Below are positions 46,625 through 54,547 of a stretch of 64,000 nt of DNA, in pieces. The first letter of the stretch is position 1. Each line of letters begins with the position of its first letter. The position numbers and the translations under genes are program-made. The notes under the pieces are model-generated. The model worked only from the letters and a program-made list of their open reading frames with translations. It searched no databases and was not told the origin of the DNA. The DNA comes from JADHLK01 sp038131695. Its GTDB lineage: Bacteria > Pseudomonadota > Alphaproteobacteria > Puniceispirillales > Puniceispirillaceae. The stretch is taken from contig JAYPQA010000023.1 of the NCBI GenBank assembly GCA_038131695.1, forward strand, positions 34,610-98,609, read 5' to 3'.

Positions 46625-47383
46625 ATGACAGTCAAGACAATCACCAAGGATGAGGTTTCAGCCGCCGAATGGCAGGCGCGTGTCGATCTGGCCGCTTGCT
46701 ATCGGCTGGTAGAGTATTTTGGCATGGATGATCTGGTCTATACCCATATCACCTTGCGGGTGCCGGATCAGCCGGAGCATTTCCTGATAAATCCGTTCGG
46801 GCTGATGTTCGGGGATGTGAAGGCCAGCAATCTGGTGACCATCAATCTGGCTGGTGAGGTTGTGCATCCCAAGGGTGCGCGGGTCAATCCGGCCGGCTTT
46901 ATCGTGCATAGCGCCATCCATCTGAAAAGCACCGATGCCCATTGCGTGCTGCATACCCATACTGAGGCCGGCATGGCAGTATCGGCTCTCGATAGCGGGC
47001 TGATGATGGTGAATCAAAAAGCCATGCAATTCCACAACCGGGTTGGCTATCATGATTTTGAAGGCATGGCCTTGGCTGAGGAGGAGCGCGAGAGCCTGTT
47101 TCGCGATTTGGGCCCGCACAAGGCGCTGATTCTGCGTCATCACGGGCTGCTGACCGTTGGCGTGGATGTCGCAGAAGCCTTTAGCCTAGCCTATGCGCTG
47201 GAGGTTTCCTGCCGTGTCCAGATGCAGATTCTAGCCTCCGGCCAGGCTTTTTCCATCCCGGATGAGGCCGTGCTGGAACAGACTGCCCGCCAGCTGAACG
47301 GGTTTCCCGTGCCGCCGTCTGAGCGCGAATGGCCGGGCCTGCTGACCCTTTTGGAGCGCGTTAACCCGGGATATGATGAATGA
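46625..47383 (+). CDS. Class II aldolase/adducin family protein
   Basis: Protein of 252 residues, intact. YTHITLRVP, FLINPFGLMFGDVKASNLVT, CVLHTHTEAGMAVSALDSGL (metal His pair) and LILRHHGLLTVGVDVAEAFS (third His) match the fuculose-phosphate aldolase/adducin fold. The acidic catalytic residue is not obvious to me. It may cleave or decarboxylate a hydroxy-acid released by the hydantoinase-type enzymes. It overlaps the V4R-domain gene by ATGA at its end. A related, broken gene is at 35540. Confidence 0.87.
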   Translation: MTVKTITKDEVSAAEWQARVDLAACYRLVEYFGMDDLVYTHITLRVPDQPEHFLINPFGLMFGDVKASNLVTINLAGEVVHPKGARVNPAGFIVHSAIHLKSTDAHCVLHTHTEAGMAVSALDSGLMMVNQKAMQFHNRVGYHDFEGMALAEEERESLFRDLGPHKALILRHHGLLTVGVDVAEAFSLAYALEVSCRVQMQILASGQAFSIPDEAVLEQTARQLNGFPVPPSEREWPGLLTLLERVNPGYDE

Positions 47384-47877
47384 GCCAGAATAATCAGGAT
47401 ATTATGGATGGCAAGGGCGGGCTGATGCTGGGCCCGCACCGCTATATGATGATCCGGCCCGATGCGCTGATGGGGCTGTTTTTGCGGCTGCCGGAGGCTG
47501 AGCGGCTGGCCGCGCTGGAAGCCTTTGCCGCCTCAATCACCGAAAATGGGGGCAAATCGGCTGCCTCTTATGCTGGGGCCGGGCTGGAGGAGGCTGATCA
47601 GCTGATCGGCATCATCATGCAGACAGCCCCGCAGCTGGGCTGGGGCCAATGGCAGCTGGCCCGCCAGCCGGACGGGCTGGATTTGCAGCTGGCCAATTCG
47701 CCCTTTGTGGCTGGTTTTGGAGCAGCTGACCATCCGGTATGCGCGCCAGTGCGCGGGATGCTGGCGGCTCTGTCCAGGCAGATTTTTGGCCGCGAAGCGC
47801 GGGTTGAGGAAAGTGACTGTGCGGCTGTGACCGGCGGCGAAAAATGCTGTTTCACCGCCCGAATCGCCGCCTCATAA
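47380..47877 (+). CDS. V4R-domain protein
   Basis: Protein of 165 residues. The C-terminal half (NSPFVAGFGAADHPVCAPVR, ALSRQIFGREARVEESDCAA, TGGEKCCFTARIAAS) matches the V4R (vinyl-4-reductase) domain, a small-molecule and metal-binding fold with conserved Cys and the final G-x-x-x-C-x-F pattern. In regulators such as XylR and DmpR this domain senses aromatic effectors; in other proteins it acts in tetrapyrrole or reductase chemistry. Here it stands without DNA-binding or ATPase domains, coupled to an aldolase gene. A sensor, chaperone or binding protein for the pathway product is possible. Confidence 0.72.
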   Translation: MSQNNQDIMDGKGGLMLGPHRYMMIRPDALMGLFLRLPEAERLAALEAFAASITENGGKSAASYAGAGLEEADQLIGIIMQTAPQLGWGQWQLARQPDGLDLQLANSPFVAGFGAADHPVCAPVRGMLAALSRQIFGREARVEESDCAAVTGGEKCCFTARIAAS

Positions 47878-48076
47878 CGACCCGGCTGGCGATTTTTCCC
47901 CGACCGTTTCCTTATGTGTGAAAAAGCACGCGGAATAAGAGCAGCTTTTCAAATCAAATGCTTGACCACAGAACTATTATATGTGTGAAATAATTGTCTC
48001 AATGGGGATTAGGGAGAGTTGAATGGCGGCTATTCTTCATTCCTGTCCGAACTTTTGCAAAACTTTGGAGCGAAAC
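47878..48076. promoter_or_regulatory. Regulatory gap before the TRAP operon with an 11-bp direct repeat
   Basis: About 200 bases without a gene. TATGTGTGAAA occurs twice in the same orientation, at 47913-47923 and 47980-47990, which is 67 bases apart (about six helical turns). The region is AT-richer than its surroundings. It must contain the promoter of the TRAP transporter genes, although I cannot fix -35 and -10 boxes. Confidence 0.45.
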
Positions 48077-49081
48077 ATGAAAAAACTGATCAGTTTATTT
48101 GCTGCTGCTGCGGTTGGGGCGACCCTGACTGTCAAGACAGTGGTTGCTGAGGAAGTGCTGACAGCCGTGCACGCCTTCCCGCCTTTCCTGGTCTATACAA
48201 AGACATTCCTGTCTTATGTTGAGGAAGTGAACAAGCGGGGCAAGGGTGTTGTCCAGATTCGTGTTCTGGGCGGCCCGGAAGCCATCAAGATGTTTGAACA
48301 GCCAAATGCGGTTCGCGATGGCGTGGTTGACATGGTGCATACCCCCGGCTCTTTCTATGGCGCAGCCGTGCCTGAGATCGATGCGATGGTGGCCTCTACC
48401 AACAATGCGATGCAGACCCGTGCCAATGGCGGAACCGCGATGATGGATGCGGCCCACCAGAAGCGCTTTAATGTGAAATATCTGGCCTGGATCGATTCCG
48501 GTATCGGCTTCAATATTTTCACCGTGAATGAGCCGAAATTCCGGTCTTCTGACCAGGTGCTGGATCTGAGCGGCGTGAAAATCCGCGACAATCCGATCTA
48601 TACCGCCTTTTTGAAGTCGCTTGAGGCAACCACCTCACCCATGCCGTCCACCGAAGCCTATGGCGCGCTGGAAAAAGGCGTGATTGATGCGGCTCCGTGG
48701 ACCACAATCGGCATCACCGACCTGAAATGGAACAAGTTCCTGAACTATATGGTTGAGCCGGCCTTCTATTCCACCGACCTTGGCATTATTGTCAATCTGG
48801 ATCGCTGGAACGGGCTGAGCGGCGATGCCAAAAAAGTTCTGGAAACTGTGGCGATTGAGTGGGAGCAAAAATCCTATGATGACCGTCAGGGTGATGTGGA
48901 TAAATACAAAAAAGCCTATGCGGATGGCGGCATGAAATTTGTCAGCCATTCTGCATCTGGCGGCGCAAATTACCTGAAGCTGGCTTATGATTCTGTTTGG
49001 GCCCGGGCATCTGAGCGGATGACAGAAAAAGGCAGCGGCGGGGATGTTGCCAAGCTGCGCTCGCTCTATGCACCGCAGTAA
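48077..49081 (+). CDS. TRAP transporter substrate-binding protein (DctP family)
   Basis: Periplasmic solute receptor of 334 residues. The signal peptide is MKKLISLFAAAAVGATLTVK, with cleavage likely after VVA. The mature protein shows family features EVLTAVHAFPPFLVYTKTFL, GKGVVQIRVLGGPEAIKMFE, LSGVKIRDNPIYTAFLKSLE and ALEKGVIDAAPWTTIGITDL. The conserved Arg in the KIRD region usually forms the salt bridge to the carboxylate of the ligand, so an organic acid is the expected substrate. The start ATG 48077 follows GGAGCG. It heads a complete TRAP operon. Confidence 0.92.
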   Translation: MKKLISLFAAAAVGATLTVKTVVAEEVLTAVHAFPPFLVYTKTFLSYVEEVNKRGKGVVQIRVLGGPEAIKMFEQPNAVRDGVVDMVHTPGSFYGAAVPEIDAMVASTNNAMQTRANGGTAMMDAAHQKRFNVKYLAWIDSGIGFNIFTVNEPKFRSSDQVLDLSGVKIRDNPIYTAFLKSLEATTSPMPSTEAYGALEKGVIDAAPWTTIGITDLKWNKFLNYMVEPAFYSTDLGIIVNLDRWNGLSGDAKKVLETVAIEWEQKSYDDRQGDVDKYKKAYADGGMKFVSHSASGGANYLKLAYDSVWARASERMTEKGSGGDVAKLRSLYAPQ

Positions 49082-49112
49082 CATCTGACACAACGCCTTT
49101 CAGGAGCGGGCA

Positions 49113-49619
49113 ATGCAACGGTTTTTTGGGTGGCTGGACAAGCTGACAAATTTTCTGGCGATACTGGCCGGGATCTATCTTGTCTGGATTTTTCTGGCCA
49201 TCATTTTCCAGGTCGTTGCCCGCTCCGTCTTTCTTTACGGATCGTCCCATATCTTTACCTTTATTGAATATGGCCTGCTCTATATCACCATGGCCGGGGC
49301 CCCTTGGCTGGTGCGGGAAAAGGGCCATGTCTATATTGAATTGCTGACCGCTGTCGTGCCGCCCCATATCCGGCCCAATTTTTCCCGCATTGTCGTGACT
49401 CTGGTCATCATCATCTGTGCCGTGATCGCCTGGTATGGCGGCGAGGTGACCCTGCGCGCGATTGCCCGTGATGAGGTGGATATGCGCTCGCTGGATATGC
49501 CGCGCTGGATGCTGATGATTTCCATGCCGATTTGCTTTGGTCTGATGGCCTTGCAGTTCCTGCGCTTTGTCATTGGCCCGACGCCGCTGCATACCGGCGA
49601 GGCAGGCATGCATGAATAA
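49113..49619 (+). CDS. TRAP transporter small permease (DctQ family)
   Basis: Small inner-membrane subunit of 168 residues with four predicted membrane helices. Markers are ILAGIYLVWIFLAIIFQVVA, the Arg-Ser after it, ITMAGAPWLVREKGHVYIEL (strongly typical of DctQ) and the pair of C-terminal hydrophobic segments. It connects the receptor to the large channel subunit in sodium-driven uptake. It lies 31 bases after the receptor gene and 19 bases before the large permease gene. Confidence 0.92.
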   Translation: MQRFFGWLDKLTNFLAILAGIYLVWIFLAIIFQVVARSVFLYGSSHIFTFIEYGLLYITMAGAPWLVREKGHVYIELLTAVVPPHIRPNFSRIVVTLVIIICAVIAWYGGEVTLRAIARDEVDMRSLDMPRWMLMISMPICFGLMALQFLRFVIGPTPLHTGEAGMHE

Positions 49620-49638
49620 CAGCCAGGATTTTTAGCCC

Positions 49639-50979
49639 ATGTTGGAATGGTATTATGCAATTTTCTTCCTGCTCGGCTCAGTCCTGGGGCTGATGCTGCT
49701 GGGGATGCCGGTGGCGATAGCCTTTATCGGGGCCAATATCGCCGGGGCGATCTATTTCATGGGCGGCTATGGTGATCTGGCCTCGCAAGCCTCACGCGGG
49801 ATTGGCCAGCTGCTGAATAATGCGCTGCCCTCGCTGACCACTTTTAATCTGATACCGGTGCCGATGTTCCTGCTGATGGGAGAGCTGTTCTTTCATGGCG
49901 GGCTGGCGACCCGGATGTTTGGCGCGGTTGAGGTGTTGATGGGCCGGGTGCCGGGCCGTCTGTCCTATGTCACCGTGGCTGGCGGTACAGCCTTTGCCAC
50001 CCTGTCCGGCTCGTCAATGGGTTCGACCGCCCTGCTCGGCTCGCTGATGGTTCCGGAGATGAGCGCGCGCGGCTACAAAAAGCATATGTCCATCGGCCCG
50101 ATATTGGGCACGGGCGGGCTGGCCATGCTGATACCGCCCTCGGCTCTGGCTGTGCTGCTGGGCACGCTGGCGCAGCTGGATATTGGCAAGCTGCTGATTG
50201 GCGGCATCATGCCGGGGGTGATTTTGGCCGCTATGTATGTGGTGCTGATCTGGTTCCAGTGCCGAATCGATCCGCAAGCCGCGCCGGTTTATGATATAGA
50301 TTTGCCGCCCCTGTCGCACCGTTTGGGGATGTTTGCCCGCGATGTGCTGCCGATGCTGTCGGTGATTGTCGGGGTGATTTTGCTGATCATGTTCGGCATT
50401 GCAACGCCCTCTGAATCAGCTGCCTTTGGCTGTCTGGGTATTTTGCTGCTCTGTGTGCTTTACCGCACGCTCAGCTGGCAGGCGATTGTGAATGCGACGG
50501 CCGGGGCGCTGCGGGTGACCGTGATGGCCTTCCTGATTATTTTTGGCTCAGCCACATTCAGCGCCTTGCTGGCCTTTTCCGGGGCCAGTGCCGGACTGCT
50601 GGGCTGGGCAACCGGCTTTGAATTTTCCGCCCTGACGATGCTGCTTATCATGTTTGGTATCTTGCTGATTTTGGGGATGTTCATGGATCAGCTCTCCATG
50701 ATGCTGCTGACCGTGCCTATCTATTTCCCGCTGGCCGCCCAGCTGGGATTTGATCCGATTTGGTTTGCGGTGATTATCCTGCTGGCCCTTGAGATCAGCT
50801 TTACCACCCCGCCCTTTGGCCTGTTGCTGTTTGTGATGAAGGGGGTGGCCCCGCCAGATACCAAGATGACCGATATTTATCTGGCCGGCATTCCCTTTAT
50901 CCTGTGTGCGCTGGCTGTTGTTGCGCTGATGATTGCCTTTCCGGGTGTCGCGCTGTATCTGCCCAGCCTGGTGAAATAG
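49639..50979 (+). CDS. TRAP transporter large permease (DctM family)
   Basis: Large inner-membrane subunit of 446 residues with about twelve membrane helices. Family motifs are PVAIAFIGANIAGAIYFMGG, IPVPMFLLMGELFFHGGLAT, TAFATLSGSSMGSTALLGSL, IPPSALAVLLGTLAQLDIGK and TTPPFGLLLFVMKGVAPPDT. It catalyses the sodium-coupled transport step. The start ATG 49639 has a weak AGGA upstream. The flavoprotein gene begins six bases after its stop, so import and first oxidation of the substrate are probably co-expressed. Confidence 0.93.
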   Translation: MLEWYYAIFFLLGSVLGLMLLGMPVAIAFIGANIAGAIYFMGGYGDLASQASRGIGQLLNNALPSLTTFNLIPVPMFLLMGELFFHGGLATRMFGAVEVLMGRVPGRLSYVTVAGGTAFATLSGSSMGSTALLGSLMVPEMSARGYKKHMSIGPILGTGGLAMLIPPSALAVLLGTLAQLDIGKLLIGGIMPGVILAAMYVVLIWFQCRIDPQAAPVYDIDLPPLSHRLGMFARDVLPMLSVIVGVILLIMFGIATPSESAAFGCLGILLLCVLYRTLSWQAIVNATAGALRVTVMAFLIIFGSATFSALLAFSGASAGLLGWATGFEFSALTMLLIMFGILLILGMFMDQLSMMLLTVPIYFPLAAQLGFDPIWFAVIILLALEISFTTPPFGLLLFVMKGVAPPDTKMTDIYLAGIPFILCALAVVALMIAFPGVALYLPSLVK

Positions 50980-50985
50980 CCTGTC

Positions 50986-52407
50986 ATGGCCGAGATTCAG
51001 CCTGCCCCGCCTGCCTTTGAGTTCAGCGCCGATATTGTGATTATCGGGGCCGGAGCCTGTGGGCTGGTGGCCGGGCTGGCCGCGCGCGAGGATTGTCCGG
51101 AAGAGGCCAGCATCCTGCTGCTGGAGCGGGATCGCAGCCCATCCGGCTCAACCTCGCTTTCCTCAGGCTTTATGCCGGCTGCGGGCACCTGGCTGCAGCG
51201 CGAACAGGGCGTAGAGGACAGCCCGGAGCTGTTGCTGCAGGATTTGCAAAACAAAGCCAAAGGCCGGTCCCATGAACCGCTGGCCAGCGCGGTCGCGGCT
51301 GCCTCTGGGCCGGTTGTGGAATGGCTGGCCAAGGAACATGGGCTGCCCTTTATCCTGATTGACGGGTTTTTGTATCCGGGCCATTCCGTGCTGCGGATGC
51401 ACGCCATGCCGCAAAAAACCGGGGCCGCCCTGCAAGCCGCCCTGCTGGAGGCAGCCGGTCGGCGTGACTTGCCGATAGCCACTGGCCAGAAGGCAGAAAT
51501 CCTCTACCGGGCGGAAGATGGCCGCATCAGCGGCGTTGGCGTGCGCACCGAGGATGGCCAGTTCCAGCAAGTTGGCTGTGAGGTGTTGATTTTGGCCTGT
51601 AATGGTTATGGCGGCAATAAGGCGCTGGTCGAAAAACATATACCGGAAGTCGCTGAGGCCGTCTATTTCGGCCATGTCGGCAATCAGGGCGAGGCCATCC
51701 TCTGGGGCGAGCAGCTGGGCGCAAATCTAGCCGATATGAGCGGCTATCAGGGTCATGGGTCTGTTGCCTGGCCGCATGGGGCGCTGATTTCCTGGGCGCT
51801 GATGATGGAAGGCGGCGTCCTGATCAACAAAGAGGGCACGCGTTTTTCCAATGAGCATGAAGGCTATTCTGAGCAGGCCGCCCGCGTCATGGCACAGACA
51901 GACAAGACCGCCTTTGTGCTGTTTGATGACAGCCTGCTGGAGCTGGGCCGCGGCTTTCCCGACTTTGCCGAGGCCGAAACCGCCGGTGCTGTGATCAGCG
52001 CAGACAGCGCCGAAGCGCTGGCCGATCGGCTGAAAATGCCCGCCAGCCAGCTGCTAGAGACGCTGGCGGACATGGCCGCCTTTCAAGAGGGCAGCAAAAA
52101 GGACCCGCTGGGCCGCGATTTTACCGGCCAGCCTGCCCTCGCCGCGCCCTATCATGCGATTCAGGTGACCGGCGCGCTGTTCCACACGCAAGGCGGGCTG
52201 GATATTGATAGCTCGGCCCGGGTGCTGGATAAAACCGGCCAGCCGCTGCCCAATCTGCTGGCAGCAGGCGGGGCCGCGCGCGGCGTATCCGGCCCGGATG
52301 TATCGGGCTATCTGTCCGGCAATGGCCTGCTGACCGCCTTGACGCTGGGCCGGATAGCCGGGCAGCAGGCAGCCCGAATGCTGAAACAAGGAGACGCCGG
52401 AAGATGA
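50986..52407 (+). CDS. FAD-dependent oxidoreductase (FAD_binding_2; fumarate reductase/KstD-like)
   Basis: Soluble flavoprotein of 473 residues. The FAD site is ADIVIIGAGACGLVAGLAAR, then GSTSLSSGFMPAAGTW and, at the C-terminus, LLAAGGAARGVSGPDVSGYL with SGNGLLTALTLGRIAG. The layout (FAD, capping domain with HGLPFILIDGFLYPGHSVLR, FAD) is that of fumarate reductases, tricarballylate dehydrogenase and 3-ketosteroid dehydrogenases. There is no signal peptide and no haem motif. It lies directly behind a TRAP transporter, as with tricarballylate-type dehydrogenases. Oxidation of the imported acid or an enone reduction is likely. It overlaps the next gene by ATGA. Confidence 0.86.
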   Translation: MAEIQPAPPAFEFSADIVIIGAGACGLVAGLAAREDCPEEASILLLERDRSPSGSTSLSSGFMPAAGTWLQREQGVEDSPELLLQDLQNKAKGRSHEPLASAVAAASGPVVEWLAKEHGLPFILIDGFLYPGHSVLRMHAMPQKTGAALQAALLEAAGRRDLPIATGQKAEILYRAEDGRISGVGVRTEDGQFQQVGCEVLILACNGYGGNKALVEKHIPEVAEAVYFGHVGNQGEAILWGEQLGANLADMSGYQGHGSVAWPHGALISWALMMEGGVLINKEGTRFSNEHEGYSEQAARVMAQTDKTAFVLFDDSLLELGRGFPDFAEAETAGAVISADSAEALADRLKMPASQLLETLADMAAFQEGSKKDPLGRDFTGQPALAAPYHAIQVTGALFHTQGGLDIDSSARVLDKTGQPLPNLLAAGGAARGVSGPDVSGYLSGNGLLTALTLGRIAGQQAARMLKQGDAGR

Positions 52408-53497
52408 AAATAGCTGTGCTTGGCGGCGGCAATGGCAGCTATGCCGCCGCCGCTGATTTCACGCTGGCCGGTCATGAGGTGCGGTTCTGGCGGCGCGATT
52501 TTGCCGCTTTTGGCAGTCTGGCAGACGGCCAGCCGCTGCGTCTTCTGGATCATGCAGGCAGCCATGATCTGGCCCTGGCCTGTGTCACCGCAGATATTGG
52601 CGAGGCGGTGCGCGGGGCAGAGTTGCTTGTCTGTCCCGCCCCGGCCTTTGCCCAGATGGATATTGCCGCGCTGCTGGCCCCGCATCTGGAAGATGGCCAG
52701 ATTATCTATCTGCCGCCCGGGACTTTTGGCAGCTATCTGATGGCTGCCGCTTGCCGGGCGGGCGGGTCGCGGGCGGATGTTGCCTTTGCGGAAACCGGCA
52801 CCCTGCCCTGGCTGACCAGACGCAGGCCGGATCAGGATGGGCTGCAGACCATTGCCATAACGACGCGCGCCTCACGCCTGCCCAGCGGCGTCTATCCGGC
52901 GCGCCATGCCGAGCGGGCGCTGGCCCTTATCAGCCAAGCCTTTCCAGATGCGATAGAGCCGGTTGAGGATGCGCTGTCTGCCGCCTTGATGAATGCCGGC
53001 CCGATTATCCACCCGCCGCTGATTTTGATGAATGCCGGCCCTATCCGCCATTTTGACAAATGGGATATCCATAATGAGGGCACCCAGCCGGAAATCCGGG
53101 CGGTGCATGATGCGCTGGATGGGGAACGGATCCGGCTGCGCGAGGCGCTGGGCTATCAGCCGCCGCATTTTCCGCTCAGCGATCACTACAATACCTCAAA
53201 CTGGATGTATGGCAATCTGGCGCATGACCGGCTGGTTGATTCCGGCGATTGGCATGAAAAGCTGGATCTGAAAGATCACCGCTATATGTCTGAGGATATC
53301 GCAATGGGCTTATGTTTTTTGACCACGCTGGGCGAGGCGATGGGTCTGGATATGCCGGTTGCCGCCGGTCTGCTGGCGCTGGGGTCGGTCGCGGCTGGTC
53401 AGGATTTCCGCCAGACCGGGCGCAGCTGGCAGAGCTGCGGGCAGCGCATCTGAGCAAGGCAGAGCTTGGCCAGCTGCTGGTTGAGGGGGCAAGCTGA
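52404..53497 (+). CDS. NAD/NADP octopine/nopaline dehydrogenase family protein, frameshifted near the end
   Basis: Opine-dehydrogenase-like oxidoreductase of about 364 residues. The Rossmann motif is MKIAVLGGGNGSYAAAADFT; the catalytic-domain markers are NAGPIIHPPLILMNAGPIRH and FPLSDHYNTSNWMYGNLAHD. The first frame ends at 53453. A shift near 53418 gives LAELRAAHLSKAELGQLLVE and an end at 53497. That end overlaps the next ATG (TGATG), like the other junctions of this operon, so I prefer the longer form. Relatives oxidise N-(carboxyalkyl)amino acids or ketopantoate-like acids. An imported opine-like compound would suit the TRAP-flavoprotein context. Confidence 0.82.
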
Positions 53498-54501
53498 TGG
53501 CCAAAAAAAGCCTGGCAGAGCTGCGCATTGCTGCCTATGGCGGGGGCCGGATGGGGCGCGGTATCGGCATTTGCTTTGCCCTTGCCGGGGCGGAGCTGCT
53601 GCTGGTGGATTCGCGCCCGCGTGGGGACTGGTCGGCCTGGCAGGCGGCAGCCAATAAGGATATTGGCCAGATGCTGGCCATGCTGGCGGCGCTGGATTTG
53701 CTGCCAGCCGGTGCAGCAGAATTGCTGGCGGCCCGTATCCGCTGTCTGCCTTATGAGGAGGGGCTGGCCCAGCTGGCGGATTGTGATCTCGTCTTTGAAG
53801 CTGTCCCGGAGACTGAAGAGGCCAAAAAACAGGCTTTTGCCCAGCTGGATGCGGCCCTGCCGGAAGCGGCCATTATCGCCTCTACCACCTCAACCTTTCT
53901 GGCAAATTTGGTGGCCAGCTGGTCGGCCCGCCCGCAGCGGGTGCTGAACGCGCATTTCCTGAATCCGGCCTTTCTGGTCCCGCTGGTGGAAGTTTCCCCG
54001 CATGAGGGCACAGATAGTGATAGTCTCGCCCGGCTGACAGACATTCTCGAAGAGGCTGGCAAAATGCCGGTCATTTGCAAGGCCAGCCCCGGCTATATCG
54101 TGCCGCGTATCCAGGCCCTGGCCATGAATGAGGCCGCCCGGCTGGTAGAAGAAGGTGTGGCCAGTGCCGAGGATATTGACAAGGCGGTGCGCTACGGGTT
54201 CGGGCTGCGCTTTGCGGTGCTGGGATTGCTGGAATTTATTGATTGGGGCGGGCTGGATATTCTCTATTATGCCAGTGCCTATATGCAAAGGGAAATGCAG
54301 CAGGACCGCTTTGCTGCCCCAGCCATCGTGGCTGAGAAAATGCAGGCTGGCGAGACTGGCATGAGCGCGGGCAAGGGCATCTATGACTGGCAGGACAGCG
54401 ATCAGGACAGCTTCAAACTTGAAAAAATGCGACAATTTGCTGAAATGCTTAAAATGAATGGCGTGTTCAAGCCGCCCGTGCTGCCGGACAGTCACAGCTG
54501 A
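53497..54501 (+). CDS. 3-hydroxyacyl-CoA dehydrogenase family protein
   Basis: NAD-dependent dehydrogenase of 334 residues. RIAAYGGGRMGRGIGICFAL is the nucleotide-binding motif. DCDLVFEAVPETEEAKKQAF and STTSTFLANL follow, then HFLNPAFLVPLVEV carries the catalytic His, and the C-terminal domain begins KASPGYIVPRIQALAMNEAA. It resembles FadB-type 3-hydroxybutyryl-CoA dehydrogenases and L-carnitine dehydrogenases. It sits between the opine-type dehydrogenase and the aminobenzoate-type CoA ligase, so it may belong to the ring beta-oxidation of the following module. Confidence 0.86.
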   Translation: MAKKSLAELRIAAYGGGRMGRGIGICFALAGAELLLVDSRPRGDWSAWQAAANKDIGQMLAMLAALDLLPAGAAELLAARIRCLPYEEGLAQLADCDLVFEAVPETEEAKKQAFAQLDAALPEAAIIASTTSTFLANLVASWSARPQRVLNAHFLNPAFLVPLVEVSPHEGTDSDSLARLTDILEEAGKMPVICKASPGYIVPRIQALAMNEAARLVEEGVASAEDIDKAVRYGFGLRFAVLGLLEFIDWGGLDILYYASAYMQREMQQDRFAAPAIVAEKMQAGETGMSAGKGIYDWQDSDQDSFKLEKMRQFAEMLKMNGVFKPPVLPDSHS

Positions 54502-54547
54502 CCAGCCCGCCCCGGCAGGGCGGCGCTATCGGGAAGGAGATAGAGAA

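Noticed and set aside
52986..53041. 17-base direct repeat inside the opine-dehydrogenase-like gene
   Set aside because: It encodes two copies of LMNAGP in the conserved active-site loop and looks like normal family sequence, not a mobile or slippage event.
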